Origin: Saccoglossus kowalevskii
Taxonomy: Eukaryota; Hemichordata; Enteropneusta; Harrimaniidae
Length of the DNA: 36,719 bases
Assembly (NCBI RefSeq): GCF_000003605.2
Contig: NW_003135384.1
Location: 30,618-67,336 of the forward strand
Direction of reading: 5' to 3'
Shown here piece by piece: positions 24,031 through 34,391 of this stretch. Position 1 is the stretch's first letter. The number at the start of each line of letters is the position of its first letter. Below the pieces are notes generated by a model that saw nothing but the letters and a program-made list of their open reading frames with translations, did no database searches and was not told the origin of the DNA. Both the position numbers and the translations under genes were made by a program.

Positions 24031-25424
24031 ACGTTGTCATGGCGTTACTCATGTCTACGTCAATTCTGTAATGGCATTACTCATTATCACGTCAATACTT
24101 TAATGACATTACTCATGTCCACGTCAATAATGTAATGGCATTACTCATGTCCACGTCAATACTGTAATGACATTACTCATGTCCACGTCAATACTGTAAT
24201 GACATTACTCATGTATACGTCAATACTGTAATGACATTACCCATGTCCACGTCAATAATGTAATGGCATTACTGATATCCACGTCAATAATGTAATGACA
24301 TTACTCATGTCTACGTCAATATTGTAATTGCATTACTCATGTCCACGTCAATAATGTAATGGCATTACTCATGTCCACGTCAATACTGTAATGACATTAC
24401 TCATGTCCACGTCAATAATGTAATGACATTAATCATGTACAGTCAATACTGTAATTGCATTACTCAATTTCACGCCAATACTGTAATGGCATTACTCATT
24501 ATCACGTCAATACTGTAATGACATTACTAATGTCCACGTCAATACTGTAATGACATTACTCTTGTACGCGTCAATACTGTAATGGCATTACTCGTATCCA
24601 CGTCAATACTGTAATGGCATTACTCATATCCACGTCAATACTTTAATGACATTACTCATGTATACGTCAATACTGTAATGACATTATTCATGTATACGTC
24701 AATACTGTAATGACATTACTCATTTTCACGTCCACACTGTCAGGAAATTACTCATTTTCACTTCCACACAGTCGTGACATTACTCATTTTCACGTCCAGA
24801 CTGTCATGTCATTACTACTTTTCACGTCGAAACTGTCATGAAATTACTCATGTCCACGTCAATACTTCAATGACATTACTCATGTATACGTCAATACTGT
24901 AATGGCATTACTCAATTTCACGTCAATACTGTAATAGCATTACTCATTATCACGTCAATACTGTAATGACCTTACTAATGTCCACGTCAATACTGTAATG
25001 GCATTACTCTTGTACACGTCAATAATGTAATGGCATTGCTCAATTTCACGCCAATACTGTAATGGCATTACTCATTATCACGTCAATACTGTAATGACAT
25101 TACTAATGTCCACGTCAATACTGTAATGACATTACTCATGTATATCAATACTCTAATGACATTACTCATGTTCACGTCAATAATGTAATGGCATTACTCA
25201 TGTCCGCGTCAATACTCCAATGACATTACTCATGTATACGTCAATACTGTAATGACATTACTCATGTACACGTCCATACTGTCATGACATTACTCATTTT
25301 CACGTTCATACTGTCATGACATTACTCATTTTCACGTTCACACTGTCATGACATTACTCATTTTCACGTTCAGAATGTCATAACATTACTCATTTTCACG
25401 TCCACATAGTCATGGCATTAGTCA

Positions 25425-26940
25425 TTTTCACGTCCAGACATTCATGACATTACTCCTTTTCACATCCACACAGTAATGAAATTACTCATGTCCACGTCAA
25501 TATTGTAATGGCATTACTCATTTTCACGTCAATACTGTAATGGCATTACTCAATCTCATGTCAATACTGTAATGGCATTACTCAATCTCATGTCAATACT
25601 GTAATGGCATTACTCATTTTCACGTCAATACTACAATGGCATTACTTATGCCCACGTCAATACTGTAATGACATTACTCATTTTTACGTCAATACTGTAA
25701 TGGCATTACCCATGTCCACCTAAATACTGTAATGGCATTACTGATTATCACGTCAATACTGTCATGGCATTACTCATTATCACGTCAATACTGTAATGGC
25801 ATTACTCATGTCCACGTCAATAATGTAATGGCATTACTCATGTCCACGTCCACACAGGCGTGGTATTACTCATTTTCACGTTCACACTGTCATGACATTA
25901 CTCATTTTCACGTTCAGAATGTCATGACATCACTCATTTTCACGTCCACATAGTCATGACATTAGTCATTTTCACGTCCAGACCGTCATGACATTACTCC
26001 TTTTCACATCCACACAGTAATGACATTACTCATGTTCGCGTCAATACTGTAATGGCATTACTCATTTTCACGTCAATACTGTAATGGCATTAGTCAATCT
26101 CATGTCAATACTGTAATGGCATTACTCATTTTCACGTCAATACTGCAATGGCATTACTTATGTCCACGTCAATACTGTAATGACATTACTCATTTTCACG
26201 TCAATACTGTAATGGCATTACCCATGTCCACCTAAATATTGTAATGGCATTACTGATTATCACGTCAATACTGTCATGGCATTACTCATTATCACGTCAA
26301 TACTGTCATGACTTTACTCAAGTCCACGTCAATACTGTAATGACATTACTCATTTTCCCGTCAATACTATAATGGTATTACTCATTTTCACTTCAATACT
26401 GCAATGGCATTACTCATTTTCACGTCAATACTGTAATGGCATTACTCATTTTCACGTCCACACTGTCGTGACATTACTCATTTTCACGTCCACACTGTCA
26501 TGACATTACTAATTTTCATGTCCACACAGTAATGACATTACTCATTTTCACGTCAATAATGTAATGACATTACTCATTTTCACGTCCAGACCGTCATGAC
26601 ATTACTCTTTTTCACATCCACACAGTAATGACATTACTCATTTTCGCGTCAATACTGTAATGGCATTACTCATTTTCACGTCAATACTGTAATGGCATTA
26701 CTCAATCTCATGTCAATACTGTAATGGCATTACTCATTTTCACGTCTATACTGCAATGGCATTACTTATGTCCACGTCAATACTGTAATGACATTACTCA
26801 TTTTCACGTCAATACTGTAATGGCATTACCCATGTCCACCTAAATAATGTAATGGCATTACTGATTATCACGTCAATACTGTCATGGCATTACTCATTAT
26901 CACGTCAATACTGTCATGACTTTACTCATGTCCACGTCAA
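25425..26940 (+). repeat. Higher-order duplication inside the minisatellite (three copies)
   Basis: A run of about 11 distinctive units occurs three times, at about 25425-25790, 25972-26330 and 26580-26940. Shared rare variants appear in the same order: CGTCCAGAC, CACATCCACACAG, CAATCTCATGTCAATACTG, CTGCAATGGC or its variant, CATGTCCACCTAAATA, then CTGATTATCACG. Copies 2 and 3 are nearly identical and offset by 608 bp (19 units). Copy 1 is offset from copy 2 by 544 bp (17 units) at its left end and 512 bp (16 units) at its right end, because copy 1 has the CAATCTCATG unit twice. Confidence 0.88.
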
Positions 26941-27120
26941 TACTGTAATGACATTACTCATTTTCACGTCAATACTGTAATGACATTACTCATTTTCACG
27001 TCAACACTGTAATGACATTACTCATGTCCACGTCAATACTGTAATGACATTACACAATCTCACGTCAATACTGTAATGGCATTACTCATTTTACGTCAAT
27101 ACTGTAATGGCATTACTCAT

Positions 27121-27560
27121 TTTCACGCCCACATTGTCATGACATTACACATTTTCACGTCCACAGTCGTGACGTTACTCATTTTCACGTCCACACTGAC
27201 ATGAAATTACTCATTTTCACTTCCACACAGTAATGACATTACTCATTTTCACGTCAATACTGTAATGACATTACGCATTTTCACGTCGAAACTGTCATGA
27301 AATTACTCATTGTCACGTCAATACTTCAATGACATTACCCATGTCCACGTCAATAATGTAATGGAATTACTCATGTCCACGTCAATACTGTAATGGCATT
27401 ACTCAATTTCACGTCAATTCTGTAATGGCATTACTCATTTTACGTCAATACTGTAATGGCATTACTCATTTTCACGCCCACATTGTCATGACATTACACA
27501 TTTTCACGTCCACAGTCGTGACGTTACTCATTTTCACGTCCACACTGTCATGACATTACT
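27121..27560 (+). repeat. Second higher-order duplication in the minisatellite
   Basis: The distinctive run CACGCCCACATTGTCATG, then a shortened unit CCACAGTCGTGACG, occurs at 27126 and again at 27475, offset 349 bp. That equals 11 units minus 3 bases, and the 3 missing bases are accounted for by a 1-base and a 2-base deletion within the duplicated interval. Confidence 0.75.
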
Positions 27561-27906
27561 CATTTTCACTTCCACACAGTCGTGACATTACTCATTTTCA
27601 CGTCCACACTGTCATGACATTACTCATTTTCACGTCCAGACTGTCATAACATTACTCATTTTCACGTCCACGCAGTCATGGCATTATTCTTTTCACGCCC
27701 ACTCTGTCATAACATACTCATTTCCACGTACAAAGTATCATGACATTACTCATTCCCATGTCCACACTGTCATGAAATTACACATTTTCACGTCCAGACT
27801 GTCAGGACATTACTCATTTCTACTTTGATACTGTCAATGTATTACGTATTTCCACGTCCACATTCAATCTATTACTCATTTCCAAGGACACTGTAACTCT
27901 TTACAT

Positions 27907-30236
27907 TAGAAGGTTCAAACATATTGGCGATCAAATATACATGAACTCATAAAGTTCGATGCGCCTTTTACCACATTTCGATGTGGAGTCGGTGGTCTAA
28001 ATTAACTACTATTTTCCTGGCTGGCAAATATTTCAACTTAGGGTATTTATTTACAGGACCATGAAGTGGGAAAAGTTTTTTTTTTAAATCAAGCCACTAG
28101 TTGAGTATTCAAATTTAATGATTACTTCCACTCGACTTTTCCACTTTAGTGGTTTGGTTACCCAATCTCACGAGAAGACTCCTTAATCACGTTTGCTGTT
28201 GGAAGTACGTATATGCATCTGGTCTATTTTCAACATGGTCACCAGTAAATATTGATATTTAACTTATATGGGAAATACTAAATATGCATTTCTGTGATAT
28301 CCTCGGGTAGAAGTCGATACAGACACTAGTAGAACACAACGCCCATGTGAAGTGACAAGGTTTACGGACAATATCGTTAACGTGATTCGTGTATATCAAA
28401 CTTTACGATGAAATAAAAAAAAAGATCATTCGCCGTAAAATATTATTTCCAGTTGCATCAACAGCAATTGTCACAAGTGTGTACATGGGACAGTAGTCAC
28501 ACTTATAACTTAGTGTACACCCTCTGGGTATACGTAAATGTATATATATCATTGCCACAAATGGATTGTTCACTACTACAAACATTGGTTTTCTGCTGTA
28601 GTCGTGCTATATAGATTGAAAACTACTGGTCCGATGTGAACTGACTTGTCTTGACAACATTAATCTCTATGAATATGCAGATGAACACAATAGCATAATT
28701 AATCAAATGATGGTGGATTCCAGTGTAGGTTTTATCGTCTTGAACTTTGACCTTTGCAAGCGACAAACATTCCACAGTAACCATTAACATTAACGCATGA
28801 CAGCGCTTTTACGACATTTCAACGATACTCATGACAAACGAAAACTACTTGCATTTACCTCAATAATTACCTCGATTATTAGCCGGTTTTCCATATTCTG
28901 AGTAATATTCACCCATCATTTCGTGCAGGTCCAATCTGATTCAAATCAAATTCAAGTTTAAGCAGTGTTTTACAAAAAAATAAAAATGAAAATTTAAAAA
29001 TAATTTATCCTATACCTACATCAGATTTTAATCAGATTGGCACATATAGTGTTTTACTTCGGGATAAGTAATCCAGTATATTAATCGCTTCGTTTTGTCA
29101 AGTATCCACTAATCGATTGCAATGTCTCAATTGTTAGGGAGTTTTTTTAACGCTACCAATTATATCATTTGATATCGTTTTGCTGCGATGTTGATGCGTT
29201 TTGTAATTTTTTAGTGCTTATTTGTACATGTTTAAATAATTCTAGTGTTACTTTTCTGTGTTACATGTATATTTATTCATCTTTATTATTGAGTCATTAT
29301 ATTCTCGTGCAGCTAAACTACTCCATAATTTAGTACGTTAATGTCGAATTTGTTATCATCATGTTCCCATGTGATTGTAATAATTTATAGAGATTTATTT
29401 CATGTAACTCTTATTGAGTTAAGTGAGGCTTACCTTCTATAACACTATTATTCTATTGTGTTATTACAACGCTAGAAATCAAAATCGCTGCAATAGCTGT
29501 GCCTAGTAACGTAAATGGCGTCTAGCGATATTTGTGAAATAGCAGTAGGTGACAAGGTATCTCTATACTCTATATTCTGCTACACTTAGAGGCTTAGAGG
29601 CGCATCTATTTAATTATTTATTTGACTGCATGTATATCCCTTGACTTGCTTGAATCAAAGACAATTGTCTTTGCTTGAATGCCCCTGTGTTTGGTTGGTT
29701 GTTTGTTTTATACTATGACATTTTGATACTAAAAGATAAACTGAAAAAGAGGAAGTATTTTAACACGCATAAATCACAAACCGTGAGCTTGTCTGACTAA
29801 ACATACATGAATTATAAATTATGCACATTTTAACTGATCATTTTTTTCTGCTCATTATAATTAATTAATTAATTAATTAGACGAATGTCCACGTTTTATA
29901 GATCGTTCCAAATTCAGGGTTGATTTGCGCGAATTGAGTGAACCTCACGCCACGTAAAATATCATCAAAAATGTCCTTTGATTAAAACCTAATGTTAATG
30001 TTTACATTTTATCCATTAAACAACATTTCTATCTTTTCAACATCTAAAATGGTTTTGTGAAATCAGGAATACTCCTCCAAAATTTCACAAAAATAGATGA
30101 TCCAACAATTTTATCCGATAAGTTATGATGTTAACGTAATGTCCATTGTCGAACTATGCAAACCCCAAGTGATTACACCAAACGCCGAGTAAGTTGTGTT
30201 CATTTCATAACATGATGTATGAATATTAATGATTGC
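27907..30236. other. Gene-free stretch between minisatellite and Penelope-like element
   Basis: No gene or mobile element was recognised. It contains an AATT microsatellite at 29859-29879 and a TTTGACCTTTG block near 28746 similar to those at 13.2-13.6 kb. Several sites are AT-rich enough to generate chance frames. Confidence 0.4.
29859..29879. repeat. AATT/TTAA microsatellite
   Basis: Five consecutive AATT units. Confidence 0.8.
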
Positions 30237-30505
30237 TCACAATCTGTAAACCTGTAAAATACCAGTAACAGTCATATCAGATACACCATCATGGGAGGGG
30301 GGGGGTACAAAAATGCTTAGTCACGGGATATGCAATCTTGTGTTGTCTTTGGCAGAACGCAAATGTTGAACAAAACAATCACCCAATCGTCTTTTAGTCT
30401 CACCCAAATAAAGCATATTACAACTTTTACACTTAATACAGTAACTTATGTTGGATGACGTACATGTAAACGAATCTTTAATGTGTATAGCAGATTCGGG
30501 TCCGC
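30237..30505 (-). pseudogene. GIY-YIG endonuclease domain of the Penelope-like element
   Basis: The domain nicks DNA for target-primed integration. It is recognised by KDSFTCTSSNISYCIKCKSC, then MLYLGETKRRLGDCFVQHLR, which match the cysteine-bearing linker and the two GIY/YIG strands of this family (here SYC and YLG). The arginine expected in the following helix (L-x-x-R-F-x-x-H) is a cysteine, with TGT at 30375-30377. After HIP the frame hits TGA (30321-30323), but a 1-base shift continues as VTKHFCTPPPSHDGVSDMTV to a stop at 30237-30239, passing through a C9 run (G9 at 30297-30305 on the plus strand). Confidence 0.85.
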
Positions 30506-30999
30506 CAATGCTGTACGAACCAATTTATCTTTAATATCGGTGCCACGCATGTACGCCATAATAGGGAGTGAGGAATCTTGGGCATTATTAGAAAACGATA
30601 GTAAATCAAATTCTTCAAAAATAATTTTACGAATATGTTGACTGAAAGGTAGGTAAGAACAAAGGGATGCGAGTAGACTGCAAAGTGGGGGTTGATGTTA
30701 ATGCATCATCCTGGCATAATTGCACGATTAACACGATGAGTGGCACTGTCAATGACATATTGCAGGGATCCCCGTAACAAAAACCATAAACCCATTTTAT
30801 TAATTTGATATTCAAAATCAGTTTGATCAGAACAATTGCGATGGACTCGTAAAAACTGAGAGAATGGCATAGTCTTTACAATGTTCAGAATGACATGAAT
30901 CATACAAAACGTATGAATGTGAATCTGTCGGTTTATAAAACATGGAGGTGAATATACCATCATCATAGACTGTTACTGAGATATCTAAAAAAGGAATAC

Positions 31000-31910
31000 T
31001 GTTGGTGGAAACAATGGAAGTGAACTCTAAAGATGGATGAAATGTTGATACCAAATTAATAAAATTTCACTGCGAGTACACGATGCTGCCTCAATACAAT
31101 AATCAATATACTGTTTAAAAAGTTCTGGCACAGCGCCAGTATTAAAAATAACTTATTTAACGTACCCCACAAATAAACATACATAGGAAGGGCCCATACG
31201 GGTGCCCATAGCAACGGCCCGAAAAACAATTTAAAGTTAAAACCAGCTCTGAAAGGCGCATCAAAGCGCTGGTAGGGGGATTTTGACTGGCAAGTTGATT
31301 TAAAAAAAATGAACAATGCTTTGAGGCCATCAATATGAGGGATAGAAGTGTACATTGCTTTGGCAACCAGTGTAAAAATAAAACGATGTATAACGGTATA
31401 TTTGAATGCTTTACAAATATTAATGGTGTCGGAAGAGTCTTTTATAAATGTAGGCAAAGACTGCACTATGGGAGAAAATATTGTATCAGGCTATGTTGAA
31501 ATAAATTTGGTAGGATATGAACAAGCAGATACAATAGGTCATCCCGGGTTACCAACTTTATGGATTTTAGGAAATAAATAAAACAGAGATGTACGTGGAT
31601 GGGCAATAAGCAACAATTTGGCACTAGATGGCAACGACCCATCTTTAATAAGACTGGTTACCACGTTATTAACAACAGTATTATTCTTAGTAGTCAAATC
31701 ATAATCAAAGTGTTTATAAAATGAATCATCAGACAATTGGCGTTGGACTTCAGAAATATAAAGATCTTTCGGCCACACCACCACTACACCACCTTTATCG
31801 ACAGGTTTGATAACTATATTTGTGTTGTATGACAATGTTTTAAGGGCTATATGTTCATCCTTGCTGAGATTATGTGTAATGTGAAATTTTCTCTTAAAAA
31901 CTTAAATGAT
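31000..31910 (-). pseudogene. Penelope-like reverse transcriptase region, inactivated
   Basis: The RT would copy element RNA into DNA at the target site. In order the minus strand shows KDEHIALKT and NIVIKPVDKGG, a finger region with RQLSDDSFYKHFDYD, PKIHKVGNPG, a TGA at 31539-31541 where the family has arginine (a CGA-to-TGA change, typical of methyl-CpG decay), PIVSACSYPTKFIST, a TAG, MYTSIPHIDGLKA (the region of the first catalytic Asp; the residue before AMYTSIP is not an Asp here), then in another frame VAMGTRMGPSYVCLFVGYV, and KQYIDYCIEAASC at 31099-31110. The catalytic YxDD box is therefore YIDY, so the second Asp is lost. Confidence 0.88.
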
Positions 31911-32225
31911 TTTATGTTGACAAATGTTGATATAAAGACCGAGTGTAGAATTCCTACCAGCTGGTGGAGTCCAAGAAGAAACCAACGGCTTATTGAATAA
32001 ACATGTATCAGCAGGACTATCAGACAATGGCGATGCTGGACTATCATTTTTAACACGATTGTGAAACCAATCTTTTAAATGCAAACGCGAAAAAACACGT
32101 GACTGTCAGTGCACATTAAAATGTCAACAAACTTGTTTTGGGGAATGAACTTTAACCCTTTAGAAAGAACTGCACGCTTGGCATCGGACAAGGGCATGTC
32201 AGATGGAATGGAGCATTACCATCTC

Positions 32226-33600
32226 GAGGTCGTTGGGCATAACGGCATGCCTGGTGAGAACGAGATCGTTTGTCATGATTGAAAAGGTGGCGCTGTTAGT
32301 TACGTTTAAATGCAATCAGATCGTTGAACAAGACACTATTAATAATTTAAAATTCAAATTTTATTATACATCTTTGACTAAAACTGTTTATAATTTACCC
32401 GTCCGTGTGGGCGTGCTCGAAAGTGTTTCGAACGCGTTTAAATATTTGCCTTATTTAAAAATAAGCTGTGTCACGTTTACTCCGCTTTCTATTGTTTATT
32501 TCAGATGCTGAAGAGCTATCAACGCCTGGTGGTAATATAATCCTGCAATTAAACGCCACGATTGCACAGCGCCAAATGTTTTCCCTTGCTACTTAGGCCA
32601 GTTATCCCTCATTAAATTATTACTACAAGCTGAGAAAAAAATAGCTTAATAAATATAAGGTTTTCATGAGAATACCACAATGTACGCATCGAACTACTGA
32701 TACGATCACCGTACTGCCTTTGTGTATATTTTGCGGTATTCTCGTAATAACCTCATATTAGCCAGAATAATTTAATTGTATTAAGTTTATGAACTGATTT
32801 AAAAGTTAAGAGTTCTATTAACCACACAGTTCTAAGTCACACATCAAGGACATACTGTAGTGTAGCGATTTGAGTAACACCGAAACATTTAACAGTGTTT
32901 GACTCAAGAAATAAGTGCAACCCAATTTTCTATTCTTTCTCTGATGAATTACAAGATTTCAAAATAAAGCCTAATTGAACCAATATAATACACGATTAGA
33001 TAGGATATCATATATTAAGGCCAGGATCTGCCTGTTTAAGAATAATTTCCTTCCCTGAACATAGCATAGAAAAAAAACGTACACCATGGAAAACAAGTAA
33101 CTAGAATGCTGAGCAAGCAAATGGGATTTAATGCATTTACTAATGATTCATTTAGAAGATTTCTTGGTTGATAAGGTTTCCCAACAGTGGGACCCATGCT
33201 GTGGTGAGTGAATTAATAGCCATTCAAATGTCTGTTGTAGCTTATGAAGTTTTGTTGCAATAAGTCGGGTGGTGGGGAAAATACGTAAGTGTTGAGGTTG
33301 TCCCTTGACATTGCTAGTGCAAGTCAAGGTATTGCTGCATGCCCTTTGAGTCACTACAATCGGGTCTTCTGATTGTGGCGTTCGGCAATTAGAAATTCGC
33401 GCAATAGTTTCAACAATTGTTCTGCATCGGTTAGGCAAGTCCTACACTGTCAGTAGCAATCGACCTTTCTGTAACAGTGTTATCTATAGTGTTCAGTTCA
33501 TGTTGGTAATACATAAGATGCACAACGGGGCATCGTACAGCAGTGTCAGACCTACCAATCTTGGTGTTAACCAAATGAATACACGATTACTCCACTCTCA
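32226..33600. other. No gene recognised; one MITE-like element
   Basis: The stretch contains the inverted-repeat element at 32652-32759. A 96-codon minus-strand frame at 33148-33438 matches no family I recognise. Confidence 0.4.
32652..32759. mobile_element. MITE-like 108-bp inverted-repeat element (repeat family 1, copy 3)
   Basis: The ends are imperfect 29-bp inverted repeats: AATATAAGGTTTTCATGAGA (32652 on) and the complement of TTGCGGTATTCTCGTAATAA (32731 on), matching at 24 of 29 positions. The right half matches the copies at 7985-8036 and 14671-14707. There is no coding capacity. A target duplication is unclear because the flanks are AT-rich, so classification as a MITE is inference. 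Confidence 0.6.
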
Positions 33601-34022
33601 CAGGTGATACATTCACCCATCCTTTTCTGGTATTGCTGTTATCCCAATAATCACATCTTGCTCAGTGTCAATAATTTTGATTCGTTTAAAATCATAGGTA
33701 GTGCTCAATGTAACAAAAGAAAGTTATCGATCAAAACGGCTGTAACGTGGCTAATCGGTGTTTGGTTGTATTCTCTTCCCCGTTGGTTTACTTGGGTTAA
33801 ATTGATCATTATCTTTTCAAAAATAAATTCGTCCGCGCAGATTCCAAAGTTGGATAACTAATATGACTAATCTCAAATGAGGCACGCAACAGAGACAGAG
33901 AGAGCTCACATGTGGTTCGCTGTGACAAATAATATTGTTGGGCCGTAATAAGGCATGATTTAAACCTGAAAACACATTACCAAGGCTTGTATGGTAGTTC
34001 ATGCAGTACTGCATTTTCGCTA

Positions 34023-34068
34023 GCCAAGGTCTAAGATTATTCGGCCAAACCTCTAAACAGACCTTGGC
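34023..34068. repeat. Perfect 10-bp inverted repeat
   Basis: GCCAAGGTCT at 34023-34032 and AGACCTTGGC at 34059-34068, separated by 26 bases, about 120 bp upstream of the helicase-like start codon. Confidence 0.5.
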
Positions 34069-34130
34069 AGAATGACCATCAAATATGCGTATTCTAACAG
34101 CGCCTCCAGTAGTCAGTTGCGGCTAATCAT

Positions 34131-34184
34131 TGTCCAATCAGTTTGCGTGTTACAAATCCCTCTTTGGCGTTTCATTTTAACAAA
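34131..34184 (+). promoter_or_regulatory. Promoter-proximal region of the RecQ-like exon
   Basis: A CCAAT box (TGTCCAATCAG, CCAAT at 34134-34138) lies about 50 bases before the ATG. The ATG itself sits in AAAATGGCGGC, which matches both a strong animal start context and the YY1 consensus often found over start sites of TATA-less housekeeping promoters. Confidence 0.5.
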
Positions 34185-34343
34185 ATGGCGGCGCCCATGA
34201 ATCGTGATATTTGTGATGATAAAATTGCGAAAGTTTTCGGTGTTGGTGCCCTCAAGCCTCATCAGGTACAGGTAATCGACGCAGTTTTGTGTGGGAAGGA
34301 TATCTTCATAGCGACAAAAACAGGAATTTTGTTTTATAATTTG
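34185..34343 (+). pseudogene. RecQ-helicase-like first exon, Walker A incomplete
   Basis: Fifty-three codons from ATG to a phase-0 donor (GGTACGT, intron start 34344). The peptide begins MAAPMNRDICDDKIAKVFGV, then ALKPHQVQVIDAVLCGKDIF and IATKTG. This is the motif 0 and approach to motif I of RecQ-type superfamily-2 helicases (F-G, L-K-P-x-Q, GKDxF, then TG-x-GKS). RecQ enzymes use motif I (Walker A) to bind ATP for DNA unwinding. Here IATKTG runs straight into ILFYNL, so the GKS that binds phosphate is absent; an in-frame loss of about four codons explains this. If not spliced, the frame stops at 34358. No further helicase motifs were found in the remaining 2.4 kb. It is therefore a truncated duplicate or a first exon with its partner exons outside the window. 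Confidence 0.6.
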
Positions 34344-34354
34344 GTACGTCCAAG

Positions 34355-34391
34355 CTGATTGGGCGCCTTGTTTCGAGGCGCGCCCAATCAG
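34355..34391. repeat. Stem-loop, 14-bp stem with a bulge
   Basis: CTGATTGGGCGCCT (34355-34368), loop TGTTTCG, then AGGCGCGCCCAATCAG (34376-34391). The arms pair fully except for two extra bases in the right arm. Both arms carry CCAAT/ATTGG. It starts 11 bases into the proposed intron. Confidence 0.7.

Larger units (their letters stand above)
24031..27906 (+). repeat. Minisatellite, 32-bp unit, about 121 copies
   Basis: An almost uninterrupted 3.9-kb array. Type A units read GTCAATACTGTAATGRCATT followed by ACTCATGTCCAC. Type B units read GTCCACACTGTCATGACATT followed by ACTCATTTTCAC. The 32-bp register holds across the array: anchor variants are spaced by exact multiples of 32 (512, 544, 608), and the exceptions are explained by 1-2 base indels. 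Type A units contain the inverted repeat GTAATG-R-CATTAC; type B units contain the perfect palindrome TGTCATGACA. Types occur in alternating blocks. The edges are more degenerate than the centre, as expected for an array homogenised by unequal exchange or slippage. The 73-codon open frame at 25732-25953 is made of repeat units and is not a gene. Confidence 0.97.
30237..32225 (-). mobile_element. Penelope-like retroelement (reverse transcriptase plus GIY-YIG), dead copy
   Basis: Penelope-like elements encode one protein with a reverse transcriptase followed by a GIY-YIG endonuclease. On the minus strand the whole order is present: an N-terminal region (LSDAKRAVLSKGLKF at about 32150-32185; LHLKDWFHN; WTPPAGRNSTLG), the start of the RT (NIVIKPVDKGG, 31.8 kb; PRTSLFYLFPKIHK), RT core blocks, a thumb-like region (SIPFLDISVTVYDD, then FYKPTDSHSYVLYDSCHSEHC), a linker (PFSQHIRKIIFEEFDLLSF) and the GIY-YIG domain. 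At least six frame changes and several stops break it, so no functional protein is made. Length is slightly under that of a full element. No flanking terminal repeats or hammerhead-ribozyme motif was identified, so the outer limits are those of the coding remnant. Confidence 0.9.

Noticed and set aside
25732-25953. 73-codon open frame
   Set aside because: It consists of minisatellite units; 32 bp is not a multiple of three, so the frame is open only where stops happen to be missing.
33148-33438. 96-codon minus-strand frame, considered as a transposase remnant
   Set aside because: No catalytic motif, zinc finger or helix-turn-helix pattern could be identified, and no inverted repeats flank it.
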